The notes beneath the pieces were generated by a model, which saw only the letters and a program-made list of their open reading frames with translations, was not told the DNA's origin and searched no databases. A program made the position numbers and the translations under genes. From Candidatus Caccopulliclostridium gallistercoris (GTDB lineage: Bacteria > Bacillota > Clostridia > Christensenellales > UBA1242): a DNA stretch of 39,161 nt. This document shows positions 28,301 to 33,879 of the stretch, piece by piece. The stretch lies in NCBI GenBank assembly GCA_018713725.1, contig DVOJ01000017.1:1-39161 (forward strand). The letters run 5' to 3'. Every line of letters starts with the position of its first letter. Positions within the stretch are counted from its first letter, which is position 1.

Positions 28301-30224
28301 AGCCTTCTTAGCAAATAGCGGAAGCAATAACTATACGTACGCGTTAAAAGAAAACAAAGATTATTTAACAATAAATAATTACAACACAGAATCTAGAGAT
28401 GGCGGCGAAAGCTCGGAAGAACAACCTTTAAATGCTCCAGAATATATTGCAAATATAAGGAACATTCTTGAAACAGACGGAGAAAATCCTCCAAAATATA
28501 GTTTCTATAAATTAGAATATAACGGACAAGGCACAAGTTCAACTAATTATATTGTTACAAATGAAGGCACGATGTCTAACTTTAATTTAGAAAAAATTGG
28601 TCTTACAAGTTTAACAGAAATAGCTTTAACAAACTATCCTACTGTTACTGTGCATGATAGTGTAACTAATATAGCAGAAGGCGAACATTATCTATTGAAT
28701 GAAACTTATTCAGCAGAAAGAAATAAAGCTCATTTTATTGAAATTGCAACAAAATTTCCGATTAAACAGGAAACTGGGGAAGAGTTAGACCAATATCCAA
28801 TCTATCAAACCACTTCGGAAAGCCCAGACTTTATCACAAACATAGGTTCGGAATATGCATCAAATTCTGTTATGTATACTGGTACTATTGTTACCATGGA
28901 AGCAAATAAAATATATAATATAATTGTAACGCCTTACTGGGACGATAGTTATAACTACTACATATATACGTCAGATAAAACGCAAATTCAATTGCATGTA
29001 TTTACCCCAACTGAAAGCTCGGAATCAAACCCATCCTTAGGTGATCAAACACAAGAAGCACTATATAATGGTCGTTATTCCTATGTTTATATGCCATTAA
29101 ATGTCGACATGCCATTAGATGATAATGAAAAACCAATTTTAGATGCTGATTATTATATATTCATTTCTGAGAATTCAAGCAATGGTTATTATGAAATGTC
29201 TTTTAAAATGGCATCTTCAAATGTGTCAAGTGGATTTGAAGGTAGTAAACGAACAGAGTATGGTTGGTATTATTTCACTGGCTTTAATTCTGAAATATTT
29301 ACTGAAAACATAACTTCAATTGAAACCTTTACAGCTGATCAAGATAAAGTGATAACCTTATCAAATGATAGTAAATACATATATAGATATGAACCAGTTG
29401 GAGAGCAAAACCAATATCAATATTTCTATTTAAGCGGAAATACTATAGATCTTAATAAAATATATTATAATGGTAGCACTTTAAGCTATAGAAATGGCAC
29501 TATAAGAGCTATTACGCAATTTAGTAATTTTAGTGCAACAGAATTCTCTGCAATTATTTCTTCAAGTGGAAGCAATAAAACGGTAAGTTTATTCAAAACC
29601 TTAGAAGATACAGGTTTTGAAGATTATGGCTTTAGATTAGATGCTACAAATATTCCAATTACAGGGAATATAGAAATTGCGAACACAGTTTCACTTGATA
29701 AAGGTTACTACGAAATTACTGGGAATGGACAATCTAAATATATCTATGTGAAAGCGGATTCTTCAATTTCTGTAACGGAGCTATTTAAGTTTGATTCTCA
29801 AGAACCTTCTTCAGGAACCACATATTCTATTAGGGGATATGAATTAGATGGTAATATAACAGATTTAGACAGCGCTGTAGCTACTAATAGAATATTCTTT
29901 AAAGATAATAATTATAGTGGTTTGGTTTATAATTTTAGTGGAGTTAAAAGTTCTAACGATAACTATATTGAAGTAGACACAAGTTTGAACAACTGCGAAA
30001 TAATAGGTGTTAATAATCCTACTGTTAAATTCCCTGAAGCAGGTACCTATTTAATTACTCAGGAGAACGGAAGTTCAGTACAATACGTTGCAACAGAAAA
30101 TGGAGAAGAGCTTAATCTGGGGGATATAAATCCAGAAACTCAAAACTCATATTTTGACTTCAATTTTTCAACTGGCGATGGTTGTGTTAAATACACAATT
30201 AATAAAATAGTGATAGAGAATTAG
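16368..30224 (+). CDS. Giant exported protein (4618 residues) with repeated Ig-like/beta-sandwich modules
   Basis: A single uninterrupted 13.9-kb frame. Residues 3-29 (FFKIFLIVFFSLVGVCGATY and onward) are a signal anchor or signal peptide; no lipobox, LPxTG or S-layer/cell-wall-binding motif is visible, so the N-terminal segment is the likely anchor. The rest is Asn/Ser/Thr/Tyr/acid-rich, very Cys-poor and strand-like. Recurring module ends of the form xYxVxVxPx followed by an aromatic/acidic stretch occur near residues 1424 (VVIIPGSYEF), 1568 (IKIVPNADLNVYYP), 1948 (TVYPNVKTIYD), 2081 (FEVIPDTSVELNYP) and 2604 (LKVMPDWQYSL). They suggest tandem Ig-like domains, some spaced about 130-145 residues. 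The last 600-900 residues look different in base and codon use (more A+T, fewer C-ending codons). Ribosome binding site TTGGAGA. It is probably an adhesin or surface-scaffold protein, an inference from architecture. It is co-transcribed with cls. Confidence 0.85.
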   Translation: MRFFKIFLIVFFSLVGVCGATYGIMLATGYFDQERIEPEDIYFEQSVYNEVGALDENGNVSFEITIQSSTQDVTEKRVQLSFKNQTLPVVQGRISNGIISIPEKANIGEPFKVYVTQEYMDETGGNWNKGGASTIVARTDIIGVTQAETTINVDVPVYSIKAVAKVNGVEATTFSVNSTFTVEPEFTPALSAYMFGGTETKSVYYAFTTSQGNVNNYIEDLGVIEGKRTFRALMQTEQPITITAYVFNNSEIELENEALYTEEADLIRQASNATFGKSSSVNVNFVTQTIEGFEISSLSNQLPFNKTTRVYANSANEEDYSLGIKVYTSDTSVDMSYKLSDVGIRIVLPEGSNGNEVVVAGYSSMIGVTPEGDVVTGEDIDAAEDTIYYLPTTNTQNMNNSYWTLAANNPSVNFNIEVRVFGNENEFSESFPAEDRVRQTSSWSTAGVVSTSLTWKNEDPVTLKYEDAENEQDIVHRSYNLYNNISITQGSYTTIRYIAYTSVEGENITDMISGVVDNSLFNFTSLFQSYGLGTYASAAEIVDTGEFETKGTGTFNVIAVVIQTNYLGAPILSEDGYYQVVTLVKSQDNPLSNQPLEFTITKTLKTISSYVIASEDVLTRVKGNLSSQELTNYNLNYTIEGAKNALDSSYSSHYAFTGTTETAAFVMEIRIATGDEAIFIDAWNNNETTIQFRNTSTDMLSNVLTYQKLGISVGNIRDLGDGYSAIYVPFIARNVTQDTKVQFELLYQKTESKLETLSCYDYDSPTVQKTFEVYDGNPNKIVFGNTENNGIVTSENSRIEKSIEIEDNGQVEGDGRYIATDISTAYALTGYGGDLESELFNSDGRFNVLVYDKYNNLIGDLTDGTGMVNYAETSSTDEDGNYTVIVRTNVKSSEFSSSTSDYPSATLYFHESQGGYVSRIEYVSDFDGSENREFDIDISFDNEDNVYTSNTIVNMQTIGVEDRMVTLKGAQALFRITYSLNGTEYILYNVTDFEASYIENYSDWLGFNEGGDTLEIRQSFGNSLNFNITASVPELFINQVIGFTVNPAIVLTSSEITPTQTGAESVGENPVYRGVYSDNIINVELTFENYSYASAAGIQVCNENGEAFNTAYSSAIIDNNGNSISLEINFGADKLGQQVVTLYTGSDPNNIGFGFRQNLYFNVTPNRQVEVNGNYTLESDGTYNLGTIYLKGSQSAGVYERIEIYSAADSALLNIVKRLLEETDTDGTLTSFENLNLSFNPTSILPTHETERYFIDNNTATGAFVEIRGELPETETLELYILYGTEGNLTSIAKIKFNVSANVIVPDLSANNGSLQGTSTSGDITHKAFANYNSTQEEDTLHLVLVSGYTYTYNDILYLFNNDAGRLTEGENAGKFNLSFANSSSYVANNETSTISVNSSIVNANQSTFEIVQDGVASIRFNVVIIPGSYEFVKYNTQNDERTDSDYANLINNLNRNIYLLNDMTYLQDEEIYDSYFGGKTENLYYDRPVNENDPHDRNPYGISYYYANKTNYLFRIVNEDGTSNPNAYATFDSSTGILTTYTYGTEKFIRIECYSGADQTVIFSYRIKIVPNADLNVYYPYIYGANPTGTGVAEYLEFTPNTDIHLNLNEVFAENIPNYREDENGNPVGKRFALQSQDNGAYVDVETDYTLRFSISSLTVGSSPITGNNISGFASVTQDGNLSIYYLAGTMITVGLHVEAYLGENSLGASADYTVIVGYDYGEFSFRDPDNLSLPFDDSEDPIVIEAESGEEGESGYTLNLNEKVALARIQGGLATKSDLLNFYFYNENQEDSLQFDATRSIITLSDKYENGLVSDLTFKVLLYTRYGANTAYKVLNVVFKSNIQAEIAQTDYVIYGSGTKFTTYSDRTIDLKNVLALTRTDGDNPTIVWGTSTLVARHYGEITTDITMDEGVISLPQLTSARTYNLTLTLSLKDITDPFIYNFTLTVYPNVKTIYDAENPYPHTDNIYANSEETKIVAIESIEADLGGELQPDNSSLFKILDSTGTGYYVNPGEGEQGSNYLGVFVEDGISAIESAQVNLVDKVPTLFVTTKAIDSITPVTIRIELTVNYVVYNAYVYFEVIPDTSVELNYPTASGEARTAEYIYLPSGEEYTINFANPALFGTNNRIVLRDVEEGDFGPTDDKGHTVAIRLGGTNWQRYIVPDNANDGKGIPEGESYTLTSTSIKLKWKEGVSSVNSLDLSFVIIIDGIERDTYTVRVDKNLGNVYGAEVNYFGDTEVASDGQEYEIFILNDNEDAIFSANYQRLTFIGKSDLADGTIISANDIGGNFAEISIDNGATFNTSVTLDSTYRNTQVKLIMRFTELGDTPTERIDPYGNANQVNSFAKYFTISGNRNFSDIATVGTAEVVTRISVYYRGDLVDYSKYSDGALSASGVSGGLDDIALDLSEPTTNSTLDFNLDGVNGTFVTYGYKAVFDFKIGNGKSASQGYIEVEANESLTGVLGVSGESNIWEITKYNGQNYPQDYFAPEQNRSITMSLYLVADTDYDYTQFDENGDFSSDSIIYWAGDDEATLRYPPSRVLPVQMPYTTGSGSNQTTSYYTYDFNINADGAKNQGNYVVYKVTYTVQISDTESQSVSEYIMLKVMPDWQYSLRNGEGATSTQNSESTPLYIYYTGKGGLSPTDSETELPLTLARTGSTSRVVLTHTNGQDTSNQATDFTYTLSPSLQNYLTLSSTGSNVIQFERGALTANYGDINGYIDITDEFGYTLRYYVVLKANTTSTNIALIIDSEGSQVLGSEIWEGSSIYLLDYNTYVNDWATTERRSNLADIGADYYILISGYGETFNDSTAPAATFTALNSDGTNSDSIEKTEIEESDENYTKYANRLAEFRVMNTAFYSGALSVPLTLQIELTINKGSTENVLISTNIFLRQRYATTISSANSNNVLDNEDFDVSNFINISDRKIGDNLGNATVGNYDYSIDLSGVNLESGSLEVRVELSRPGVTATTGVLTIPSSELNGQGGQYFFLSDFEGFESVDFSQYDLNNENTYIRILSFAITGSTNSNNTPIMYTYQSTSRGVTTESIIVLNPTTQPLYLQATTEINNENITFVYGSEQTETEEDDSSSYEITPTAIPSSAASTRITFSSSNFVTKKEEDKSKVENYNYLPDKLTVELYESTELTTPYSNQFDLTDKIKKDKKVSLNTMDVVSTNTADETAEENNVLLNVRTNYGVKQVKFTLNYDGTQAKSLRYELSEAVLQTGGLTEEQLDNVTNGVWTFTLSDMPLTSEDLLKVKATTIYSDTITLSIPKGFVSGARRQLSISVSSNGENLTTTPYVVNVTETYAHYIHIPLSTILGKSTFTEDDINANYTVTITHDNLNTQITYVPLNDNIDGSKNISSSVNGNMASLTISNFNILELEQEDNIAARDVLDVLSVSQFNTATKTTLTSIYKGYITKFAKSNLYNSNSIGYTVTPNPYGVDTSGNTGTLSYKQIDAAACEPTPVSGRTVYTIRADMWTQGFQVVGRSGDVISLLNYYFGLGDKIFFEINTDDEQIPGGFGAGLATIDAYGTITTDPSFDITTNAISISIRAYVDKTNDRANSIEVGTIALVLTENTLTAPSVGNYTIQRKSTGLSSTGAVVETLYESLNYTVNSPNDRVIDINELDFPVRSSTDSIASWRYNYTLIELFQSGTIINANSNDTSKIDIALRTINDRTSLRSREVTATIQAVSKTTGEVLTSIPIMFKFDGNGYNLSLGKISNGNFVAFEDGIYTINSENIGNYQYDITIDLPTIFEDNIITGLNYDYSLIVTNYSSASGENIQIDDIGIGSGGSSTGQTQPINEIIVFEARAYSSSETNSLLGTKYIGYISDVAVTAGGVALDLRNAFANEDYYGDIIRYETTRTGLTIPISTDFAQIGYNTNWDLTEDDEGYDESLKEEKAKFITPSIDDKNMNAGINHSWVLEATENQTTSISVNKAYYNLINVKLKYKQSFVIEGTFSNSLTSDLNAKVDIEDLKAFLANSGSNNYTYALKENKDYLTINNYNTESRDGGESSEEQPLNAPEYIANIRNILETDGENPPKYSFYKLEYNGQGTSSTNYIVTNEGTMSNFNLEKIGLTSLTEIALTNYPTVTVHDSVTNIAEGEHYLLNETYSAERNKAHFIEIATKFPIKQETGEELDQYPIYQTTSESPDFITNIGSEYASNSVMYTGTIVTMEANKIYNIIVTPYWDDSYNYYIYTSDKTQIQLHVFTPTESSESNPSLGDQTQEALYNGRYSYVYMPLNVDMPLDDNEKPILDADYYIFISENSSNGYYEMSFKMASSNVSSGFEGSKRTEYGWYYFTGFNSEIFTENITSIETFTADQDKVITLSNDSKYIYRYEPVGEQNQYQYFYLSGNTIDLNKIYYNGSTLSYRNGTIRAITQFSNFSATEFSAIISSSGSNKTVSLFKTLEDTGFEDYGFRLDATNIPITGNIEIANTVSLDKGYYEITGNGQSKYIYVKADSSISVTELFKFDSQEPSSGTTYSIRGYELDGNITDLDSAVATNRIFFKDNNYSGLVYNFSGVKSSNDNYIEVDTSLNNCEIIGVNNPTVKFPEAGTYLITQENGSSVQYVATENGEELNLGDINPETQNSYFDFNFSTGDGCVKYTINKIVIEN

Positions 30225-30230
30225 GAACTT

Positions 30231-31664
30231 ATGGATTATATTGCTTTAACAATTTTAATAATAAACATAGTCCTAATTGGCACAATGATGTTCATAGAGA
30301 GACGCAAGCCCGAGGTTATTATCTCGTGGCTTGTAATTCTCACATTCGTGCCAATTTTAGGCTTCCTTTTTTACATCATTTTTGGCAGCGGACTTAGCCT
30401 TAAAACAAGGCGAATGTTAAAGCGTAAAATTCGCTATGAAGACACCTATGAAAGTTTTGTTTGGAAAGAGCTTTTAAGGCTTCCAGAGCTTTCCGAAGAA
30501 GAGCGCGAACTAGCACTTTTTAATGAAAGAAACGCAAAAAGTCTTCCATACTTTGATAACGATATACAGGTTTTTACCTTTGGCAGAGAAAAGATTGAAG
30601 CGTTAAAAAAGGATTTATTAAATGCTAAGCATTCAATAAACATGGAATATTACATCTTCGACGACGAAGGCGTAGGCAAAGAAATTATGCAAATTCTGTG
30701 CGATAAAGCTAGGGAAGGTATAAAAGTAAAGCTAATATTTGATAGCGTTGGCTGTATTCGCGCGCCCAGACGTTTCTTTAAAAAATTAAAAAAGGCGGGC
30801 GGTGAAGTGGCGGAGTTTTTCCCACCACTGTTTGGAATAAGGCTTATAAATTTTAAAATGAACTATCGTAACCATAGAAAAATTGTGGTAATAGACGGGC
30901 GCATAGGCTATGTGGGCGGCATAAATATCCGCGACGACCACATGGGGCTAAAAAAGAAGCTTTCACCTTGGCGTGATACACACCTAAGAATAGAAGGCAA
31001 TGCAGTTTATGGCTTACAAAATGCATTTTTTAATGACTTTTTCTTTTGTAAACGAAAACACATTTCTTCCACGGAGTTAGTTGCGCTTGGCTATTTTCCT
31101 AAAATGCAAAAGTGCGGCAACGTTACAACACAAATAGTGTGTAGTGGGCCAGAAAGTAAAATTCACTATATAAAAGAAAGCTACATGAAAATGATATCTA
31201 TGGCAAAAAGTAAAATTATACTTCAAACGCCATATCTAGTTCCAGACGACGTTTTTATGGCGGCATTAAAGCAGGCGATTAAAAGCGGAGTTAAAGTAAT
31301 AATAATGCTACCACGTAAACCAGATAAAAGATTTGTGTATCTTGCAACACTATCTTTTGCTCGCGAACTTGTGGAGGGTGGTGCGGAGATTTATCTTTAT
31401 AACGGCTTTTTGCATTCAAAGCTACTAATTGTAGACGACCTATGTGTGTCGGTTGGCACGTGCAATGCGGACAACCGTTCCTTTGCGCTAAACTTTGAAA
31501 TAAATGCATTTATGTATAATAAAAATTTTATAAAGATGTGCTACGATATTTTAAATGAAGATTTAAACAATTCCATGCAAATAGACCTAACGTATTTCAA
31601 ACAAAAGCCCTTTACAAGCAAGCTAGGTCAAACATTTTTCAGAATGTTTGCACCGCTATTATAA
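30231..31664 (+). CDS. cls: Cardiolipin synthase (phospholipase D family)
   Basis: Condenses two phosphatidylglycerols to cardiolipin at the membrane. The 477 residues fit the bacterial ClsA/B type. Two N-terminal membrane segments (about 5-22 and 29-51) carry the usual ERRKP loop. Two HxKxxxxD motifs are intact: H215-R-K217...D222 (NHRKIVVIDGR) and H395-S-K397...D402 (LHSKLLIVDD), each followed by a G/N-rich strand. The ATG lies 6 nt after the giant-gene stop with an AGGA ribosome binding site, so translation depends on a roughly 15-kb transcript unless an internal promoter exists inside the giant gene. A strong terminator follows. Confidence 0.95.
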   Translation: MDYIALTILIINIVLIGTMMFIERRKPEVIISWLVILTFVPILGFLFYIIFGSGLSLKTRRMLKRKIRYEDTYESFVWKELLRLPELSEEERELALFNERNAKSLPYFDNDIQVFTFGREKIEALKKDLLNAKHSINMEYYIFDDEGVGKEIMQILCDKAREGIKVKLIFDSVGCIRAPRRFFKKLKKAGGEVAEFFPPLFGIRLINFKMNYRNHRKIVVIDGRIGYVGGINIRDDHMGLKKKLSPWRDTHLRIEGNAVYGLQNAFFNDFFFCKRKHISSTELVALGYFPKMQKCGNVTTQIVCSGPESKIHYIKESYMKMISMAKSKIILQTPYLVPDDVFMAALKQAIKSGVKVIIMLPRKPDKRFVYLATLSFARELVEGGAEIYLYNGFLHSKLLIVDDLCVSVGTCNADNRSFALNFEINAFMYNKNFIKMCYDILNEDLNNSMQIDLTYFKQKPFTSKLGQTFFRMFAPLL

Positions 31665-31690
31665 AATAAAAATATTTGAAAAAATAAATA

Positions 31691-31731
31691 AAAAGGATAG
31701 TATAAAATTAAAAATACTATCCTTTTTTATA
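31691..31731 (+). terminator. Terminator of the giant gene-cls operon
   Basis: AAAAGGATAGTAT (31691-31703) pairs exactly with ATACTATCCTTTT (31714-31726), then TTATA. The symmetric A/T flanks may make it bidirectional, also serving the rubredoxin gene. Confidence 0.85.
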
Positions 31732-31759
31732 ATTTTAGTTTTATATTAAAGCGTGTTTA

Positions 31760-32362
31760 TTAAGTTTCACTTTTTACAAAAAATTTTGCATCGTGCAAAC
31801 AGATAGGGCAAACAAAATCTTCTGGAAGCGGGTCTCCTTCATAAACGTAACCGCACACAGAACAAATATATACAACCTTCTTTTGCGGTGTAGAAGCTTT
31901 TGGTTTAATGTTTGTCTGATAATATGTATACGTTATTGACGGCTTGTCGTTTAATGAAACTTCTGCCGTTACTTCTGCTAAGAATTCATAATGCGTGCCC
32001 AGGTCGCGAACTTCTTTTACTTCTGCGGATATATATGAATTTGTGCCAAAGGTTATGTATGGAATGCCATTTTCAGCAATTTTATAGTTTTGAAAATTAT
32101 CAAATTTATCTACATTTTTCCCACTTGTAAAGCCAAACCTTTTTATTAGGTCAAAATTTGCCTCTTCGTTTAAAATTGAAACATTAAATTTTTTTGTCTG
32201 CAAAATTTGCTGGGTTGTGAAATTATTTTTATTTACGGCAATCATAATTCTGTTTGGGGTTGATGTAACTTGTGACAACGCATTAATTACACAGCCGTTT
32301 AATTTTTCCGTTTTTGCAGTTAATATATATAAGCCGTAAGAAATATTAAACATTACGTTCAT
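31760..32362 (-). CDS. Flavin reductase-rubredoxin fusion (high-molecular-weight rubredoxin type)
   Basis: An FMN-binding flavin-reductase-like domain (1 to about 150) fused to a C-terminal rubredoxin (about 163-200) with iron ligands C167-C170 (CSVCGYVYEG) and C185-C188 (CPIC). In clostridia and acetogens such proteins (Hrb) pass electrons from NAD(P)H to flavodiiron proteins that reduce O2 or NO, a detoxification role in the cytosol. I start at 32362, not the upstream in-frame ATG 32410. AAAGGAG lies just ahead of 32362, and the promoter (-35 at 32410-32405, -10 at 32387-32382) occupies the would-be extra codons. That gives 200 residues. No flavodiiron gene is in the window. Confidence 0.93.
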   Translation of the reverse strand: MNVMFNISYGLYILTAKTEKLNGCVINALSQVTSTPNRIMIAVNKNNFTTQQILQTKKFNVSILNEEANFDLIKRFGFTSGKNVDKFDNFQNYKIAENGIPYITFGTNSYISAEVKEVRDLGTHYEFLAEVTAEVSLNDKPSITYTYYQTNIKPKASTPQKKVVYICSVCGYVYEGDPLPEDFVCPICLHDAKFFVKSET

Positions 32363-32381
32363 AAGTTTCTCCTTTAAAAAT

Positions 32382-32410
32382 ATATTAGCATTAATAAAGT
32401 TTTTGGTCAA
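32382..32410 (-). promoter_or_regulatory. Promoter of the flavin reductase-rubredoxin gene; decides its start
   Basis: Minus strand: TTGACC (32410-32405), 17-bp spacer, TAATAT (32387-32382), so transcription would begin near 32375, downstream of the alternative ATG at 32410. Confidence 0.7.
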
Positions 32411-32533
32411 ATGATTTTAATTATTAAAAAATTAAAGAATTTTTATTTTTTAAATTAATTTGTTTAATTTTTTATAAAAAAACTAATTTTATTTTAAAAA
32501 ATAATTTAAAAATGAAAAAATGTATATAAAATA

Positions 32534-32558
32534 AAAATAACCTTTATAGGATTATTTT
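32534..32558 (-). terminator. Terminator-like hairpin after the distal tRNA copy
   Basis: AAAATAACC (32534-32542) pairs with GGATTATTTT (32549-32558, one bulge), followed on the minus strand by T-rich sequence. It sits just 3' of the tRNA-Leu fragment, where a tRNA terminator belongs. It is probably the ancestral tRNA terminator, now separated from the intact tRNA by the element. 32411-32533 is A+T-rich with nothing identifiable. Confidence 0.55.
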
Positions 32559-32561
32559 TTA

Positions 32562-32614
32562 ACTTGGTGCAAGCAACAGGACTTGAACCTGCATGGGTCA
32601 CCCCACTAGGACCT
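32562..32614 (-). repeat. Distal attachment-site copy (53-bp direct repeat, left)
   Basis: Identical over all 53 bases to 34950-35002; contains the T-arm, variable arm and half of the anticodon arm of tRNA-Leu. Confidence 0.85.
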
Positions 32615-32635
32615 TAAGTCTTGCGCGTCTGTCAA
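32565..32635 (-). pseudogene. Chimeric tRNA-Leu relic
   Basis: Read on the minus strand from 32635: TTGACAGACGCGCAAGACTT, then AAGGTCCTAG, then the tRNA-Leu 3' part with encoded CCA. The 5' side looks like a tRNA-Leu(UAA) D-loop and anticodon arm (CAAGA-CTTAA), while the 3' side is identical to the tRNA-Leu(CAG) copy. The anticodon stem CAAGA/CCTAG cannot pair. The acceptor 5' strand and most of the D-arm are missing; a 15-nt D-arm fragment, ATGGCGGAATTGGCA, lies inverted at 32745-32759 beyond repeat R3. Not a functional tRNA. Confidence 0.75.
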
Positions 32636-32744
32636 AGCGTCGCAAAGCGTGCTTTTAGCTAGCTTTTAACAAGTTAAAAGCATAGCACTGACGCACGTTT
32701 GCTCCTTCTTCCCAAAAATTAAAATTTTTGGGAGCCCTAAAAAT
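32632..32744 (+). repeat. Palindromic interspersed repeat (copy R3)
   Basis: Contains GCTTTTAAC/GTTAAAAGC (about 32663-32682) and the family hallmark hairpin CCCAAAAATT/AATTTTTGGG (32711-32732) followed by AGCCC. It splits the tRNA-Leu relic from its inverted D-arm fragment. Confidence 0.55.
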
Positions 32745-32773
32745 ATGGCGGAATTGGCATCCGCTTATTGTAC

Positions 32774-32808
32774 AAAAAAATAACCTTCGCCTAGCGGCTC
32801 GGGTTATT
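32774..32808 (-). terminator. Rho-independent terminator (minus strand)
   Basis: Minus strand: AATAACC (32808-32802) pairs with GGTTATT (32785-32779) around GAGCCGCTAGGCGAA-like inner pairing, then a run of seven T (32780-32774). Typical of phage or element terminators. 32809-32943 shows nothing else. Confidence 0.7.
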
Positions 32809-32946
32809 TCTGGTGCGACAAGTGATAAAGTATCCGAACCGACCACAAGTAATTATTGGAGTTGGTTATATTAAGTTAAGAATTAAGATAAATTAACTTG
32901 TCTTATATAATTATTATATCATATAACTTTCATATTTCAAAACAAA

Positions 32947-32975
32947 AGAGAGAAGCTTGGATTGGACTTCTCTCT
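32947..32975 (-). terminator. Terminator of the 84-codon gene
   Basis: AGAGAGAAG (32947-32955) pairs exactly with CTTCTCTCT (32967-32975); on the minus strand it is followed by TTTGTTTT, 9 bp after the gene's stop codon. Confidence 0.8.
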
Positions 32976-32983
32976 TCGTTGCC

Positions 32984-33238
32984 TTAATTGTTGGATTTGA
33001 ATATGTCCGAAAGGAGTGAGTAAACACTTTTTGCGGACAGGTTTATCAAATCTCCGCCGTTGTCAAAATAATCCATAAGGTCGTGAGCAAATTGAAAGGC
33101 AATTTCTTTCATTTGCTTTTTATCAAACTCACAGCAACCTATTGTGAGTTTGTTTGTGGACAAGTTGCAACGGGAGGTGTTCTTGCTTTGCAAGGAACTA
33201 TTACAACAATCAAGACTATCCATTTTGTTGTTTTTCAT
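32984..33238 (-). CDS. Small Cys-containing protein of unknown function
   Basis: 84 residues. The N-terminal half is Ser/Asn/Cys-rich with two CC pairs (DSLDCCNSS, TIGCCEFD) and an isolated Cys between them. The C-terminal half is helical and amphipathic (MKEIAFQFAHDLMDYF, then SVYSLLSDIFKSN). No signal or membrane segment. I do not recognise a family. A strong GGAGG ribosome binding site at proper distance and a matching terminator support a real gene. It is cargo of the decayed integrative element; regulator and metal-binding are possible guesses only. Confidence 0.6.
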   Translation of the reverse strand: MKNNKMDSLDCCNSSLQSKNTSRCNLSTNKLTIGCCEFDKKQMKEIAFQFAHDLMDYFDNGGDLINLSAKSVYSLLSDIFKSNN

Positions 33239-33348
33239 AGTTCCTCCAAAGAATAAATCTTTGTGAGGAATAACCTATGGATTTGGTTAACAAATTGGAT
33301 AAATCAAGTATAACATATTTCACAATATTTTACTATATTTTTTCTTCG

Positions 33349-33475
33349 GGCTCCCAAAAGTTTTAATATAAACTTTTGGGTAAAAGTCAAAACCAACCGC
33401 AAGGGCGCAACAAATTTTGTTTACAAAATTTTAAGCAAAAGGTTGAGTTTTGACGAGAAGTGGGTGTCCCACTTG
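33349..33475 (-). repeat. Palindromic interspersed repeat (copy R4, inverted)
   Basis: Starts GGGCTCCCAAAAGTTT with the hairpin CCCAAAAGTTT/AAACTTTTGGG, then GTCAAAACCAACC against GGTTGAGTTTTGAC (one bulge), the palindrome AAATTTTGT-TT-ACAAAATTT, and AAGTGGG/CCCACTT at the end. Opposite orientation to R3. Confidence 0.55.
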
Positions 33476-33714
33476 GGTCTAGTATGGGGAATGACTCAAA
33501 ATCGAAACTTCTTCTTTTTCAGTGTGAGTCGTCTAAAAGCCTTTATTTATAGACATTTCAGCGACCAAAAACACGATTTTGAGCCTATTTCCTTATCCTG
33601 CTTACTGTAAATTTAACTGATTTTCGCAATTTTTTGCTTAAAAATCCGCTCAAAAACACCGCTTTTTTGAGATTATTTTTATATTAAATATATATAGAGA
33701 CGGACACCTAACAA
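33476..33714. other. Gene-free stretch inside the decayed element
   Basis: No ORF, RNA gene or repeat that I can support. An interrupted CAAAATCG...CGATTTTG inverted motif recurs (about 33497 and 33571), possibly a residue of lost element sequence. Confidence 0.4.
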
Positions 33715-33865
33715 TTATTTAATTTCTAAATACATTTTTCTTTTTCTATCAACATAGAGAAAAACATCTTTAAAACAAATTATTTTTTTTATTTGTTCAA
33801 GCCATTGTGGTCTATCTATATATCCTTATGCCATAATTTTTCCAAGTAAGCTTAAAATTTTTCAT
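33715..33865 (-). pseudogene. Frameshifted small gene after the transglutaminase-like gene
   Basis: ATG at 33865 behind AAAAGGAG starts MKNFKLTWKNYGIR and stops after 17 codons (33814-33812). One base off, from 33825 to 33718, the frame reads GYIDRPQWLEQIKKI, then ICFKDVFLYVDRKRKMYLEIK, with a stop at 33717-33715. Removing one base near 33826 would join them into a protein of about 49 residues. It lies 14 bp after the transglutaminase stop on the same strand, so the two were probably an operon. Family unknown. Confidence 0.55.
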
Positions 33866-33879
33866 ATATATTGCTCCTT

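Noticed and set aside
32655..32846. 63-codon minus-strand ORF
   Set aside because: It runs through a terminator, an inverted tRNA fragment and repeat R3; no ribosome binding site.
33715..33865. Programmed frameshift in the small gene after the transglutaminase
   Set aside because: No slippery heptamer or downstream stimulator visible; set in an element full of decay, so a plain mutation is more likely.
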